Shown piece by piece: positions 55,508-64,000 of a stretch of DNA of 64,000 bases. The translations under genes and the position numbers were made by a program. The notes under the pieces were generated by a model. The model saw only the letters and a program-made list of their open reading frames with translations. It was not told the DNA's origin and did not search any database. Source of the DNA: Chloroflexota bacterium (GTDB lineage Bacteria > Chloroflexota > Limnocylindria > Limnocylindrales > CSP1-4); contig JAFMJV010000008.1 of NCBI GenBank assembly GCA_017853275.1, positions 20,530 through 84,529 of the forward strand, in the 5' to 3' direction. Position 1 is the stretch's first letter. The number at the start of each line of letters is the position of its first letter.

Positions 55508-55665
55508 TCGATCTCCTCATGGGGGCCGTCCGTTTCCGGCGTCCCCCCCGGACGCTCGTGGCGTGCTGCGTGATGGGAAGGATAGGCGAGCAGCCGCCGG
55601 ATGTCATCTTCCTGATGCGCCAGACGGCCGATTTCGGTACGGATGTCCGTAAATTCCCGTGCCAT
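55504..55665 (-). CDS. Candidate 53-aa small protein, ATGA-coupled to the 104-aa gene
   Basis: MAREFTDIRTEIGRLAHQEDDIRRLLAYPSHHAARHERPGGTPETDGPHEEIE; stop overlaps the next ATG. Confidence 0.45.
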   Translation of the reverse strand: MAREFTDIRTEIGRLAHQEDDIRRLLAYPSHHAARHERPGGTPETDGPHEEIE

Positions 55666-55748
55666 CGGAATGGGCTCCCTGCAGGGGGTCCCCGCGCCCG
55701 CGGGGCGGGCCGCTCCCCGTGCTCCGGCAGGGCTGCTAGAGTCGTGCG

Positions 55749-57428
55749 GTGACGACGCTGCGCGGCACCCTCTCCGGACCGCGGCGATCGGCCCCCGGGT
55801 GGGCCGTCATCGCGCTCTTCATCATCGCTGCCGTCCTGCTCGCGGCGGTCATCGGCTGGCCGGTCCGCGCGACCGCGGGCGTGGAGTCCACGGAGCCCGC
55901 GGACGGGGCGATCCTGACGGCAGCGCCGACCGCGATCGCGATGCGCTTCACGGAGCCGCTCGACCCGCTCTGGAGCGCGATCATCCTGAAGAGCGGCGGG
56001 GCCGTGATCGCCGAGGGCGGCGTGGTGGACGGACAGCCACGTCGGATGCGCATCGATCTTCCCTCCGGCCTGCCGGCCGGCACCTATGTCATCCGCTGGA
56101 CCGCCGTGAGCGCGGTGGATGGCACCACGGAACAGGGAAGCTCGGGCTTCACCGTGGAGGCGCCCGTCCCGAGCATCGTCCCTTCGCTCTCCCCATGGCC
56201 CTCGGCCTCGCCGGAGCCGGTCCTCGTGGTCGCCCGGCCGGGACCGGACGAGATCCTGGACGCGGCCGTGCTGGAGATCTTCACCCGCTGGGCCTGGACG
56301 CTCGATCCCGAGCGGAGCCGGCTCGTCCTCCGGCTCGCCCCGGTCCCGTCCGCGGAGCCGGTCCCGCCCCTCGCGGAGGCGGGCGTCGACCTCACCGATG
56401 AGCGCGGCCGGCGGATGGTCATCCTCCTCGCCTCCCCGCTCCCGGTGGGCATCTACGAGGTCCGCTGGACGATCGCGCAGGTGACGGACGCGGAGGTCAC
56501 CCGCGGGAGCTACCTCTTCACGGTCGCATCGATCCCCTCGCCCTCCCCGTCGCTCCCACCGTCGCCCTCTCCGTCCCCTTCGCCGAGCCCGACCCCGGAG
56601 CCCACCCTCGCGCCGACCCCGGAGCCGACCGTGGCGCCCACGCCGACCCCGGTGCCGACGGCCGAGCCGACCCTCGCGCCCACCCCGGCGCCGACGGCCG
56701 AGCCCACGCTCGCGCCAACGCCGGAACCCACGGTCGCGCCCACGCCCAGGCCGAGCCCGACACCGAGCCCCAGCCCGACGCCACAGCCCACGCCGGAGCC
56801 GACGCCGGAGCCGACGCCCACACCGAGCCCGACGCCCGAGCCGACGCCCACTCCGTCGCCGACGCCCAGCCCGACGCCGGAGCCGACACCGATCCCGACG
56901 CCCACACCGAGCCCGACGCCCGAGCCGACGCCCACTCCGTCGCCGACGCCGGAGCCGACGCCGACGCCGACGCCATCGCCCACCCCGTCGCCCGAGCCGA
57001 CATCCGCTCCTTCTCCGACACCCTCGCCGAGCCCCAGCCCAACGCCGGAGCCGACGCCCACCCCGTCGCCGTCGCCGATCCCCACGCCCGAGGCCACACC
57101 GACGCCGTCGCCGACGCCCGAGCCTTCGCCGACGCCCGCCCCGACGCCCGAGCCGACACCTCCCCCCGCTCCGACGCCGCCGCCGACCGTTCCCCCGCTC
57201 CCGACGCGGCCTCCGCTCCCCACGCCACCGAACGCGGGGACGCCCCAGCCGATCGAGCTCCCGACCGCGCCGCCGGGCGCCTCACCTGATGCCTCTCCGG
57301 GCGTGACGCCCCGACCCGGCCCCGAGGGGAGCACGCTCGAGGACCTCCTCCCGCTCGGGATCGCCATCCTCGTGGCAGCCGGGATCGGCGGCGCGCTCCT
57401 CTACCGGCGGCGGCCCACCGAGCCGTGA
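55749..57428 (+). CDS. Secreted/membrane-anchored protein with CopC-like domain(s), long Pro/Thr/Ser tract and C-terminal TM
   Basis: [49 protein letters not shown]...[27 protein letters not shown]-terminal [23 protein letters not shown]. Confidence 0.83.
   Translation: MTTLRGTLSGPRRSAPGWAVIALFIIAAVLLAAVIGWPVRATAGVESTEPADGAILTAAPTAIAMRFTEPLDPLWSAIILKSGGAVIAEGGVVDGQPRRMRIDLPSGLPAGTYVIRWTAVSAVDGTTEQGSSGFTVEAPVPSIVPSLSPWPSASPEPVLVVARPGPDEILDAAVLEIFTRWAWTLDPERSRLVLRLAPVPSAEPVPPLAEAGVDLTDERGRRMVILLASPLPVGIYEVRWTIAQVTDAEVTRGSYLFTVASIPSPSPSLPPSPSPSPSPSPTPEPTLAPTPEPTVAPTPTPVPTAEPTLAPTPAPTAEPTLAPTPEPTVAPTPRPSPTPSPSPTPQPTPEPTPEPTPTPSPTPEPTPTPSPTPSPTPEPTPIPTPTPSPTPEPTPTPSPTPEPTPTPTPSPTPSPEPTSAPSPTPSPSPSPTPEPTPTPSPSPIPTPEATPTPSPTPEPSPTPAPTPEPTPPPAPTPPPTVPPLPTRPPLPTPPNAGTPQPIELPTAPPGASPDASPGVTPRPGPEGSTLEDLLPLGIAILVAAGIGGALLYRRRPTEP
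56533..57235 (+). repeat. Low-complexity degenerate repeat encoding ([13 protein letters not shown])n
   Basis: Direct reading of repeated gagccgacgcccacaccgagcccgacgcc units. Confidence 0.9.
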
Positions 57429-58801
57429 TCGGGCGCGTCTCACGGCGGGCCGGCGCGCTCGCGGCGTTCGCGATCCTCCTCCCGGCGGCCGCCTCCGCGC
57501 ACTCGCTGAGCGGCCGCGTGGAGACCCCGATCCCCTTCCCCGCCTTCCTCGTGGGTGCGGCGCTCGCGGTGGCCGCCTCCTTCCTCCTCGTCATCGTGGG
57601 TGACCCGCGCGGCCCCCGGGAGCGACCGGCGGCACCGCCCCGGACCGTGCCGGGCCCGGTGCGCGTGGCGCTCCGGGGGATCGGCCTCCTCGCGTGGACG
57701 TGGATCGTCGCGCAGACGCTGATCGGTGGCTCGAGCGACGCGGAGGTCTCCTCGCTCTTCCTCTGGACCTATGGCTGGGTCGGGCTGGCGATCGTGAGCG
57801 CGCTGATCGGGCCGGTCTGGTCCTGGCTCGACCCCTTCACGACCCTCCATGACCTGGGCGCGGCCCTCCTGCGGCGCCTCGGGATCCGCGGCCTCGCCGC
57901 AGCTCCCTGGCCCGCGCGGCTGGGGGCGTGGGCGGCGGTCGCGGGCTTCCTCGTCTTCGTCTGGATCGAGCTCGTCCTGCGGCTGGCAGGAGGCCGGCTC
58001 CTCGGCGTCGTCCTCATCGCCTACACGGGGATCGTCCTCGTGGGCATGGCGCAGTACGGGCGCGATGCCTGGCGCTCCCGCGCCGAGGTCTTCTCCGTCT
58101 GGTTCGGCGTCCTCGGGCGGATGGCGCGCTGGGCGCCTGCCGGCGACCCGGAGAGCGGCCTCGTCCGCCGCCAGGGGATGGTGGAAGGGCTCGTGGCCTC
58201 GCCGTGGACCACGACCCTCGTCGTCCTCGTCACGGTGGGGATGGGGTCCGTCATCTACGACGGGTTGTCCCAGACCCAGCTCTATCGGGATGTCGTCGGG
58301 CTCACCGACCCGGTCACCGGCACCCTCTCCCTCGCCGCCCTCCTCGGGCTCCTCGTCCTCGCGGTCCTCGGGACGGCCCGCCTCACCGGGCTCGCCGCGA
58401 TGGGCGCGGGGCTCGTCCCCGTGGCGCTCGGCTACCTGGTGGCCCACTACCTCACGGCGCTCCTCATGGACGGCCAGAGGATCCTCATCGCGATCTCCGA
58501 CCCGTTCCAGCTCGGCTGGGACCTCTTCGGCACGGCCTTCCACGAGCCGTCCCTGAACGCCGTCCCGACCGGGCTCTTCTGGACGCTCCAGGTGGGCGCG
58601 GTCGTGGCCGGCCACGCCACGGGCGCCTGGGCGGGCCACGTGGCAGCGCGCCGCGAGCATCCGGGCGAGGAGCGGCGGAGCGCGCAGCTCGCCCTCGCCG
58701 TCCTGATGGTCGCGCTCACGACCCTCACCCTCTGGTCGCTCGGCCAGAACCTCGTCTTCGAGGACGGGGCGGTGGCCGCGCTCGGGATCGGCGCGCTCTA
58801 G
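57425..58801 (+). CDS. Polytopic membrane protein of unknown function, GTGA-coupled to the CopC-like gene
   Basis: At least ten hydrophobic segments; [34 protein letters not shown]...[15 protein letters not shown]. Confidence 0.82.
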   Translation: MIGRVSRRAGALAAFAILLPAAASAHSLSGRVETPIPFPAFLVGAALAVAASFLLVIVGDPRGPRERPAAPPRTVPGPVRVALRGIGLLAWTWIVAQTLIGGSSDAEVSSLFLWTYGWVGLAIVSALIGPVWSWLDPFTTLHDLGAALLRRLGIRGLAAAPWPARLGAWAAVAGFLVFVWIELVLRLAGGRLLGVVLIAYTGIVLVGMAQYGRDAWRSRAEVFSVWFGVLGRMARWAPAGDPESGLVRRQGMVEGLVASPWTTTLVVLVTVGMGSVIYDGLSQTQLYRDVVGLTDPVTGTLSLAALLGLLVLAVLGTARLTGLAAMGAGLVPVALGYLVAHYLTALLMDGQRILIAISDPFQLGWDLFGTAFHEPSLNAVPTGLFWTLQVGAVVAGHATGAWAGHVAARREHPGEERRSAQLALAVLMVALTTLTLWSLGQNLVFEDGAVAALGIGAL

Positions 58802-58808
58802 CCGGCGC

Positions 58809-59582
58809 TCAGGCGCGCGGCTCCCAGGAGAAGGTCCGCAGCGCGATCACGAGGCCCGCGATCCCCCACGCGGCCACGAAGGCGAGGTCGGCGATCTCGA
58901 CGGGGCCCGCGCGGCCCGGGTCCCAGAGCGCCTGGAGCAGGTCGGAGAAGGGGCGGATCGGGAAGAGCCCGCCCACGCTCACGAGGATCCCGTCCTCGAT
59001 CCGGACGAAGGTGTTCGAGATGAAGAGGAGCGGGAGCGCGATCGCGTTGACGACGGCCGGGGCGGCGGCCGCGCTCGGGATCAGCCCGGAGACCGCGAGC
59101 CCGAGCGCACAGAAGGAGGCCGCACCCACGAGGAGCGAGAGGACGAGGAGCGGGAGGCGCTCGAGCGGGAGCGGAACGCCGAAGGCGAGGGCGCCGAAGA
59201 GGGCGACGATCCCGGCGAGGAGGAGCCCGAGGAGGGAGGAATGGACGACGCGCGCGACGAGGTAGACGAGCGGCGGGAGGGGGGTCCCGCGGACGCGCTT
59301 CAGGATCCCCTCGTCACGGGCGATCGTGATGCTCATCGCGAGGGTGGTGAAGCCCGCGTTCACGATCGCGAAGGCGACGAGCGCGGGCGTGTAGAAGCGG
59401 AGCGCCCCCGGGACATCGATGAAGACGAGGTTGAGGATGACCATGAAGACGAGCGGGAAGGCGAAGGTGAAGAAGGCGGCGGCGGGGTTCCGCCAGAAGG
59501 CACGGTTCTCGGCAGCGAGCTGACGGACGAGGAGCCGGCCGAGCCCCACCGCCCCGCGGCGCGACCCGGCGCTCGCGCTCAT
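58809..59582 (-). CDS. ABC-2 type transporter permease
   Basis: LLVRQLAAENRAFWRNPAAAFFTFAFPLVFMVILNLVF...DEGILKRVRGTPLPPLVYL; 4-nt overlap with the ATPase gene. Confidence 0.9.
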   Translation of the reverse strand: MSASAGSRRGAVGLGRLLVRQLAAENRAFWRNPAAAFFTFAFPLVFMVILNLVFIDVPGALRFYTPALVAFAIVNAGFTTLAMSITIARDEGILKRVRGTPLPPLVYLVARVVHSSLLGLLLAGIVALFGALAFGVPLPLERLPLLVLSLLVGAASFCALGLAVSGLIPSAAAAPAVVNAIALPLLFISNTFVRIEDGILVSVGGLFPIRPFSDLLQALWDPGRAGPVEIADLAFVAAWGIAGLVIALRTFSWEPRA

Positions 59583-60541
59583 CGCCGTCCGCGCCGGCGC
59601 CGGCCGATCCCCGGGTCCGGGGCGGCCTCCGCCTCCGGCGCATGGCCGGTGAGGGAGAGGTAGGTCTCCTCGAGCGTGGGCCGGGTGACGCTCAGCTCGT
59701 CCAGGGCGAGACCGGCGCCCACGGCCCAGGTCGTGATCCGGTGGAGGAGCGGAGTCGGCTCCTCCGTCCGCGCGAGGAACCGGCCGGGGCGCTCCGGGTC
59801 CGCGTCCACGGAGAGATCCGCGGGCGGGACCGCCCCATCCGGGAGGCGGAAGGCGATCGTCGTGGGTGCCGGGACGCGCGCCACCACCTCCGCGGGCGTC
59901 CCCTCCGCCACGATCCGGCCGTCCACGATGACCGCGAGGCGGTCCGCGAGGACCTGGGCCTCGTCCATGAAGTGGGTCGTGAGGAGGACGGTCGTCCCGT
60001 CATCCGCGAGCCGCCGGATCAGCCCCCAGGCATCCCGGCGGGCCGAGGGGTCGAAGCCGGTCGTGGGCTCGTCCAGGAAGACGATCTCCGGGCTGCCGGC
60101 GAGCGCGATCGCCAGGTCCAGGCGGCGCCGTTGCCCGCCGGAGAGACGGCCGACCCGGACATCCGCCGACCCGCCGAGGCCGACGAGCTCGAGGAGCTCG
60201 GCCGCCGGGCGGGGGCGCGCGTAGTAGCCCGCATAGAGCGCGACCGCCTCCGCTGCGGTCAGGTGGCGCTCCACGCCGGTGGACTGGAGGACGATCCCGA
60301 TCCGGTCGCGGAAGGCAGGGTCCCCGTCCGCCGGGTCATGGCCGAGGACGCGCACCTCGCCCGCGCTCCGGCCGCGGTAGCCCTCGAGGATCTCGACCGT
60401 CGTCGTCTTCCCCGCCCCGTTCGGGCCGAGGAGGCCGAAGATCTCGCCCGGCCGGACGTCCAGGTCCACGCCCCGGACGGCCTCCGTGGCGCCGTACGCC
60501 TTGCGGAGGCCACGGACGCTGATGACGGGTGCCGCGGTCAC
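59579..60541 (-). CDS. ABC transporter ATP-binding protein
   Basis: LLGPNGAGKTTTVEILEGY, GRLSGGQRRRLDLAIALAGSPEIVFLDEPTTGFDPSARRDAW, LLTTHFMDEAQVLADRLAVI. Confidence 0.95.
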   Translation of the reverse strand: MTAAPVISVRGLRKAYGATEAVRGVDLDVRPGEIFGLLGPNGAGKTTTVEILEGYRGRSAGEVRVLGHDPADGDPAFRDRIGIVLQSTGVERHLTAAEAVALYAGYYARPRPAAELLELVGLGGSADVRVGRLSGGQRRRLDLAIALAGSPEIVFLDEPTTGFDPSARRDAWGLIRRLADDGTTVLLTTHFMDEAQVLADRLAVIVDGRIVAEGTPAEVVARVPAPTTIAFRLPDGAVPPADLSVDADPERPGRFLARTEEPTPLLHRITTWAVGAGLALDELSVTRPTLEETYLSLTGHAPEAEAAPDPGIGRRRRGRR

Positions 60542-60581
60542 CCCCGGAGCCTAGCAGCCGGAGCCGAGCGGCCCCGGCGCC

Positions 60582-61043
60582 TCAGCGGGCGAGACGGGTG
60601 AAGAGCCCCGGCAGGTACCAGCGGAGGAAGTAGAGCCGGCAGCCGAGGCAGTAGCCCGTGGTGGCGAGGAGGACCTGGAGCGCGGCGACCGCCCCGGTGA
60701 GGACCCAGCCGAGGAGCGTGAGGCCGAGGAGGAAGGCGATCGTGGCGAGGGCGAGCATCGTGAAGCCCATCGCCTGGGCGAAGCGAGGCGGGAACTCCGA
60801 CTCGAGCTCCGCGGGCGGGCCGATGCGGAAGACGCGGCGGATGATCGGCCACGGCCGACCGAGGAGGGAGTAGCGGGTCCCGAACCAGGCGCTGATCCCG
60901 AGCGCGAGCCCCACGAAGGCGACGATCACCGGCGCCTGGAGAAGGAAGGCGAGCGCAAGGAGGACGATCGAGAAGGCGGCGCCGAAGCGGTGGCCGCGCG
61001 GATCGATGAGACGCGGGCCGGTGGCGGAGGAAGGAGCGGACAT
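60582..61043 (-). CDS. DUF4395 family membrane protein
   Basis: IDPRGHRFGAAFSIVLLALAFLLQAPVIVAFVGLALGISAWFGTRYSLLGRPWPIIRR...TGYCLGCRLYFLRW. Confidence 0.87.
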   Translation of the reverse strand: MSAPSSATGPRLIDPRGHRFGAAFSIVLLALAFLLQAPVIVAFVGLALGISAWFGTRYSLLGRPWPIIRRVFRIGPPAELESEFPPRFAQAMGFTMLALATIAFLLGLTLLGWVLTGAVAALQVLLATTGYCLGCRLYFLRWYLPGLFTRLAR

Positions 61044-61326
61044 CGAGATCACCCCGTGACAGGAAGTGGAGGGACGGGGCGCGCTGCGGATCCGGGACCG
61101 GTCGCACGCGCCGGGGGCGCTGCGAGCGTCGGTCGGGAGGTCCGGGCTGCTACCGCTCCGTGACGGGAGCGATCGGGCACGCCCGGCCGACCGGCGCTCG
61201 CCGGCGACAGGGGCGACACGAGGAGCAGAGGCTCCGGATCGGCTCGGTCACGATGTCGGGAACGATGCCACACCCGGGGGGTGGCGTCCAGCCCCCGAGG
61301 GTCGGTCGGTCACGCAGGGCCCGCGG

Positions 61327-61590
61327 TCAGGCTCCCGGGGTCTCCTCCCGCTCCCCGAAGGCGAGCTCGCCCATCGTGCGCGCCCAGACCTCGAGCCGGC
61401 GTGCGGCGGCGTCATAGGCGGGACGGGCGGCCTCACCCTCGCGGATCAGGCGGTCCCGCGCGGCGGCGAAGCGGTGGTAGCGCTCGAGGGTCGCGAGCCG
61501 GACCTGGCCGGCAAGGAGCCGCGCGAGCTCGTCCGGGTCGCCCGTCGCGATCGCCTGCTCCACCACGGGGGTGATCGGCGTGTGCGTCAT
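61327..61590 (-). CDS. Small hypothetical protein (87 aa)
   Basis: MTHTPITPVVEQAIATGDPDELARLLAGQVRLATLERYHRFAAARDRLIREGEAARPAYDAAARRLEVWARTMGELAFGEREETPGA; SD-like ggaggg upstream. Confidence 0.6.
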   Translation of the reverse strand: MTHTPITPVVEQAIATGDPDELARLLAGQVRLATLERYHRFAAARDRLIREGEAARPAYDAAARRLEVWARTMGELAFGEREETPGA

Positions 61591-61642
61591 CTCGGTTCCC
61601 TCCACCCTGCTGGTGCGGGACAAGGGTCCTTCGCCCCGCGCG

Positions 61643-63673
61643 CTACGGGCGAGGGCCGGAGGTCGCGCCGCGGACGGCCGGATGGACCCCGCCCTGGATC
61701 CCCGCGCTGTCCAGCCGCCCATGCGCGCGGACGACCGGGGAGGCGAAGACCCCCGACGCGTGGGGGCCCGGCGCGGCACCGGACCCGGAAGGGGTGGGCG
61801 TCCCGGAGAAGCGCCCGGCGAGCCGCTCGATCTCCGCGAGCGCCGGCTCCCCGATCTCCCCGAGCAGGCCGCGATCGCCGGTGAGGTCGTAGACGGCCGG
61901 GATCGCGCTGGCGACCACGAGATCGTGGACGAGCTGGTCGGCGAGCGGCGGGGCGATCCGGTGGGCCCCGAGCTCGACACCCGCCGTCTCGATCGCCGTG
62001 AGCGAAGCGAGCCGGGCCCGGATGAGGGCCTCCCGCAGCGGCTCCGTGGCGCTCCGCGCGGCCGGCGCGGCCTCCCCGTCACGCGCCGATGCGAGGACCC
62101 CGTCCGCATAGGCCCGCAGCGCGCGCGCCTGGGTGGCGAGCCGCTCGCCGAGCAGGTCCGGCATCCGCGGCCGCCACGCCAGGATCGAGAGCAGGACGAG
62201 GCCCGCGGCGGCGACGGTCAGCCCGAACCGGAGGACGGCGGTCTCGATGACCGGATCGCCGGCCGCCACGAAGACCGCGAAGATGATCGCGGTCACCCCC
62301 GCGGTGCAGATCGCGTAGTTCGCGGCGATGAAGGCGCAGGCGAGGAAGGTGGCGAGGAAGAGGAGGAGACCCGTGGCGACGGGGCTCTCCGTGAGGGCGA
62401 GGACCGCGAGACAGGCGGCGATCCCCGCGATCGTCCCCACGACCCGGTTGACGAGGCGGGTCGTGGTGGCGCCGAAGCCGGGCTTCATCAGCCACGCGAC
62501 CGTCATCGGGAGCCAGTAGGCGTGGGGCAGGTCGAGGAGGATGGCGGCGACGGTGGCGGCGGCGAAGGTGACCATCAGCCGCAGCGCATGGCGCCGGAAG
62601 ACGCCGGTCGGGTCGAAGGGCCGGGGCAGGACCGGGTGCGGCACGACCCCGCGCAGCCGCCCGAGACCGGTCGCACCGCGTGGCCACGGCCCCGTGGCAT
62701 GCGTGACGGCGTCGGCGAGGGCGGTGCGGAGGAGGGTGGCGACCGGAAGGAGGCTCCCCGGCAGGATCGCCTCGGCCGCCTGTGCCTCGGCCACGAAGCG
62801 CTCCATCGCGCGCCGGAGCCGCCGGTGGGTGAAGGGGAGGACGAGCGAATCGGCGACCCGCGTCGCGACATCGCCGCCCGCGTGGAGGAGGCGGACGACG
62901 GCCGCCTTCCCCACCGGGTCGAGGAGATCGTCCGCGGCGGCGAGCGCGATCGCCGCGATCCGTGCCCGTTCCGCGTCGCCCACGAGCGTCTCCAGCCAGG
63001 CGCGCGCCGCGCCACTCTCGCCGCTCGCGGCGACCCGCTCGCGTGCCGCGCTGACGTGCGCCGTCGCGTCCGCGCCGAAGGGACCGTGGTGCGGATCGCG
63101 GAGGGCGATCCCCAGGCCATGCCAGGCGAGGAAGAGGTCCGTGCGGATCGCCTCCATCCGGCCGAGGATCTCGGGGAGGAGCGCGGCGGCGAGCTGGACG
63201 ATGCCACCCAGGGCGATCCACGAGGTGGACTCGAGGACGACCCCGAGCGGCTCCGGCGCGCCGGCGAGGACCGCGAAGGTGACGAGCCCGACGAGCCCCG
63301 CCGTCCCGGCCCGTGGACCGGCGGCGCCCAGGACGCCGTAGAGGGCTGCGAAGAGGGCGGCGACCAGGACGTGGAGCGCGGGGATGGAGGAGACGGCCGA
63401 CCCGGCCGCGGCGGCGATCGTGACGGTGATGAGCGCGAGCCCGATCCCCCGCACGCGGAGCGGGAGCGATCCGGACGGATCGGTCACCCCGACGAGAAGG
63501 GCGCCGATGACGAGGGGGATCGCGACCTTCGTGTCGCTCGCCGTGGCGAGGTAGAGGAGGGTCGTGACGACCGCGATCCGCAGCGGTGGGATCCACGCCA
63601 CCCCGCCACGGTCGATGCGCAACCAGGAGAGGAGCGTCCGCCGGAGCGGCGACGGCGCGGGGGGCGTGGCCAC
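61643..63673 (-). CDS. FUSC family membrane protein
   Basis: Two TM clusters (VVTTLLYLATAS..., LPHAYWLPMTVAWLMKPGFGATTTRLVNRVVGTIAGIAACLAVLAL). Confidence 0.9.
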   Translation of the reverse strand: MATPPAPSPLRRTLLSWLRIDRGGVAWIPPLRIAVVTTLLYLATASDTKVAIPLVIGALLVGVTDPSGSLPLRVRGIGLALITVTIAAAAGSAVSSIPALHVLVAALFAALYGVLGAAGPRAGTAGLVGLVTFAVLAGAPEPLGVVLESTSWIALGGIVQLAAALLPEILGRMEAIRTDLFLAWHGLGIALRDPHHGPFGADATAHVSAARERVAASGESGAARAWLETLVGDAERARIAAIALAAADDLLDPVGKAAVVRLLHAGGDVATRVADSLVLPFTHRRLRRAMERFVAEAQAAEAILPGSLLPVATLLRTALADAVTHATGPWPRGATGLGRLRGVVPHPVLPRPFDPTGVFRRHALRLMVTFAAATVAAILLDLPHAYWLPMTVAWLMKPGFGATTTRLVNRVVGTIAGIAACLAVLALTESPVATGLLLFLATFLACAFIAANYAICTAGVTAIIFAVFVAAGDPVIETAVLRFGLTVAAAGLVLLSILAWRPRMPDLLGERLATQARALRAYADGVLASARDGEAAPAARSATEPLREALIRARLASLTAIETAGVELGAHRIAPPLADQLVHDLVVASAIPAVYDLTGDRGLLGEIGEPALAEIERLAGRFSGTPTPSGSGAAPGPHASGVFASPVVRAHGRLDSAGIQGGVHPAVRGATSGPRP

Positions 63674-63679
63674 GTTCGG

Positions 63680-64000
63680 TCAGCGCGCCCCGGCGAGCCG
63701 CCGCAGACCGGCCTGGATCGCGGCGACCGCCGGTCCCGGACGGCCATCACCGACCGGCCGGCCGTCCAGCTCCACGATCGGCATCAGCTCCCGGAGCGAG
63801 GAGGACATCCAGGCCTCGTCCGCCGCCGCGATCGCGGCGAGCGGAAAGCGCCCCTCCTCCACCGTGTATCCCGCGGCGCGGCCGAGCGCGGCCACCTGGG
63901 TCCGGGTCACCCCCGCGAGGACCCCCAGGTCCAGGGAGGGGGTCCGGAGGACGGAGCCGCTCCGCCACCAGACGTTGCTCGTGGGCCCTTCCAGGATCGT
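63680..64000 (-). CDS. Class IV PLP aminotransferase / aminodeoxychorismate lyase-like (N-terminus off the window)
   Basis: ILEGPTSNVWWRSGSVLRTPSLDLGVLAGVTRTQVAALGRAAGYTVEEGRFPLAAIAAADEAWMSSSLRELMPIVELDGRPVGDGRPG. Confidence 0.88.
   Translation of the reverse strand, partial: TILEGPTSNVWWRSGSVLRTPSLDLGVLAGVTRTQVAALGRAAGYTVEEGRFPLAAIAAADEAWMSSSLRELMPIVELDGRPVGDGRPGPAVAAIQAGLRRLAGAR

Noticed and set aside
56510-57367. Minus-strand ORF encoding ([13 protein letters not shown])n, silk/elastin-like
   Set aside because: It is simply the complement of the Pro/Thr-rich tract of the CopC-like gene.
61049-61273. 74-aa minus-strand ORF in the DUF4395 upstream gap
   Set aside because: Arg/Pro/Ala-rich with no SD or motif; overlapping frame of a GC-rich noncoding gap.
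1-64000. CRISPR arrays, tRNA/rRNA genes, transposases, integrases, phage genes
   Set aside because: No regularly spaced repeats other than the coding Pro/Thr tract and the marR promoter repeats; no GGTTCRANYCC tRNA arm context or rRNA-like segment noticed; no transposase or phage motifs in the ORFs. tRNAscan-SE/Infernal would confirm.

Overview
This is a very GC-rich bacterial chromosomal window (about 70% GC by eye) with dense genes on both strands. I see no rRNA, tRNA, CRISPR array or transposase. About 57 credible CDSs can be called; most other ORFs in the supplied track are antisense or shadow ORFs caused by high GC. Main contents: cyclophilin (partial), alpha/beta hydrolase, AceE-like transketolase, secreted GH25 lysozyme, carbamate kinase, class III aminotransferase, SIMPL protein, orphan Flp pilin, F420-type LLM oxidoreductases (x2), FabI, beta-CASP MBL nuclease, amidase_3, subtilisin, divergent glgA/glgP, two FG-GAP paralogs flanking PucR/HtpX/TerC, two sulfotransferases, DUF885, LysA, a double-TPM/DUF2207 protein, a LysM protein, a sulfur locus (cysN-cysD, two TSUP exporters, cysA-W-T-sbp), sodN-sodX (Ni-SOD), MarR-MFS, Rieske, VanZ, UDP-glucose dehydrogenase, a CopC-like protein with a long Pro/Thr tract, an ABC-2 exporter, FUSC, and a class IV aminotransferase (partial). 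Most notable observations: (1) a recurrent TANNNT hexamer exactly 6 nt before start codons of at least 11 genes, implying widespread leaderless transcription; (2) one shared inverted-repeat operator upstream of three sulfur transcription units; (3) a shared C-terminal module on two unrelated secreted hydrolases; (4) an EF-hand loop inserted in the amidase catalytic domain; (5) a possible CTG start for cysT overlapping the sbp stop codon; (6) several small ORFs missed by the ORF track. The lineage could be Chloroflexota-like, but that is only an inference.
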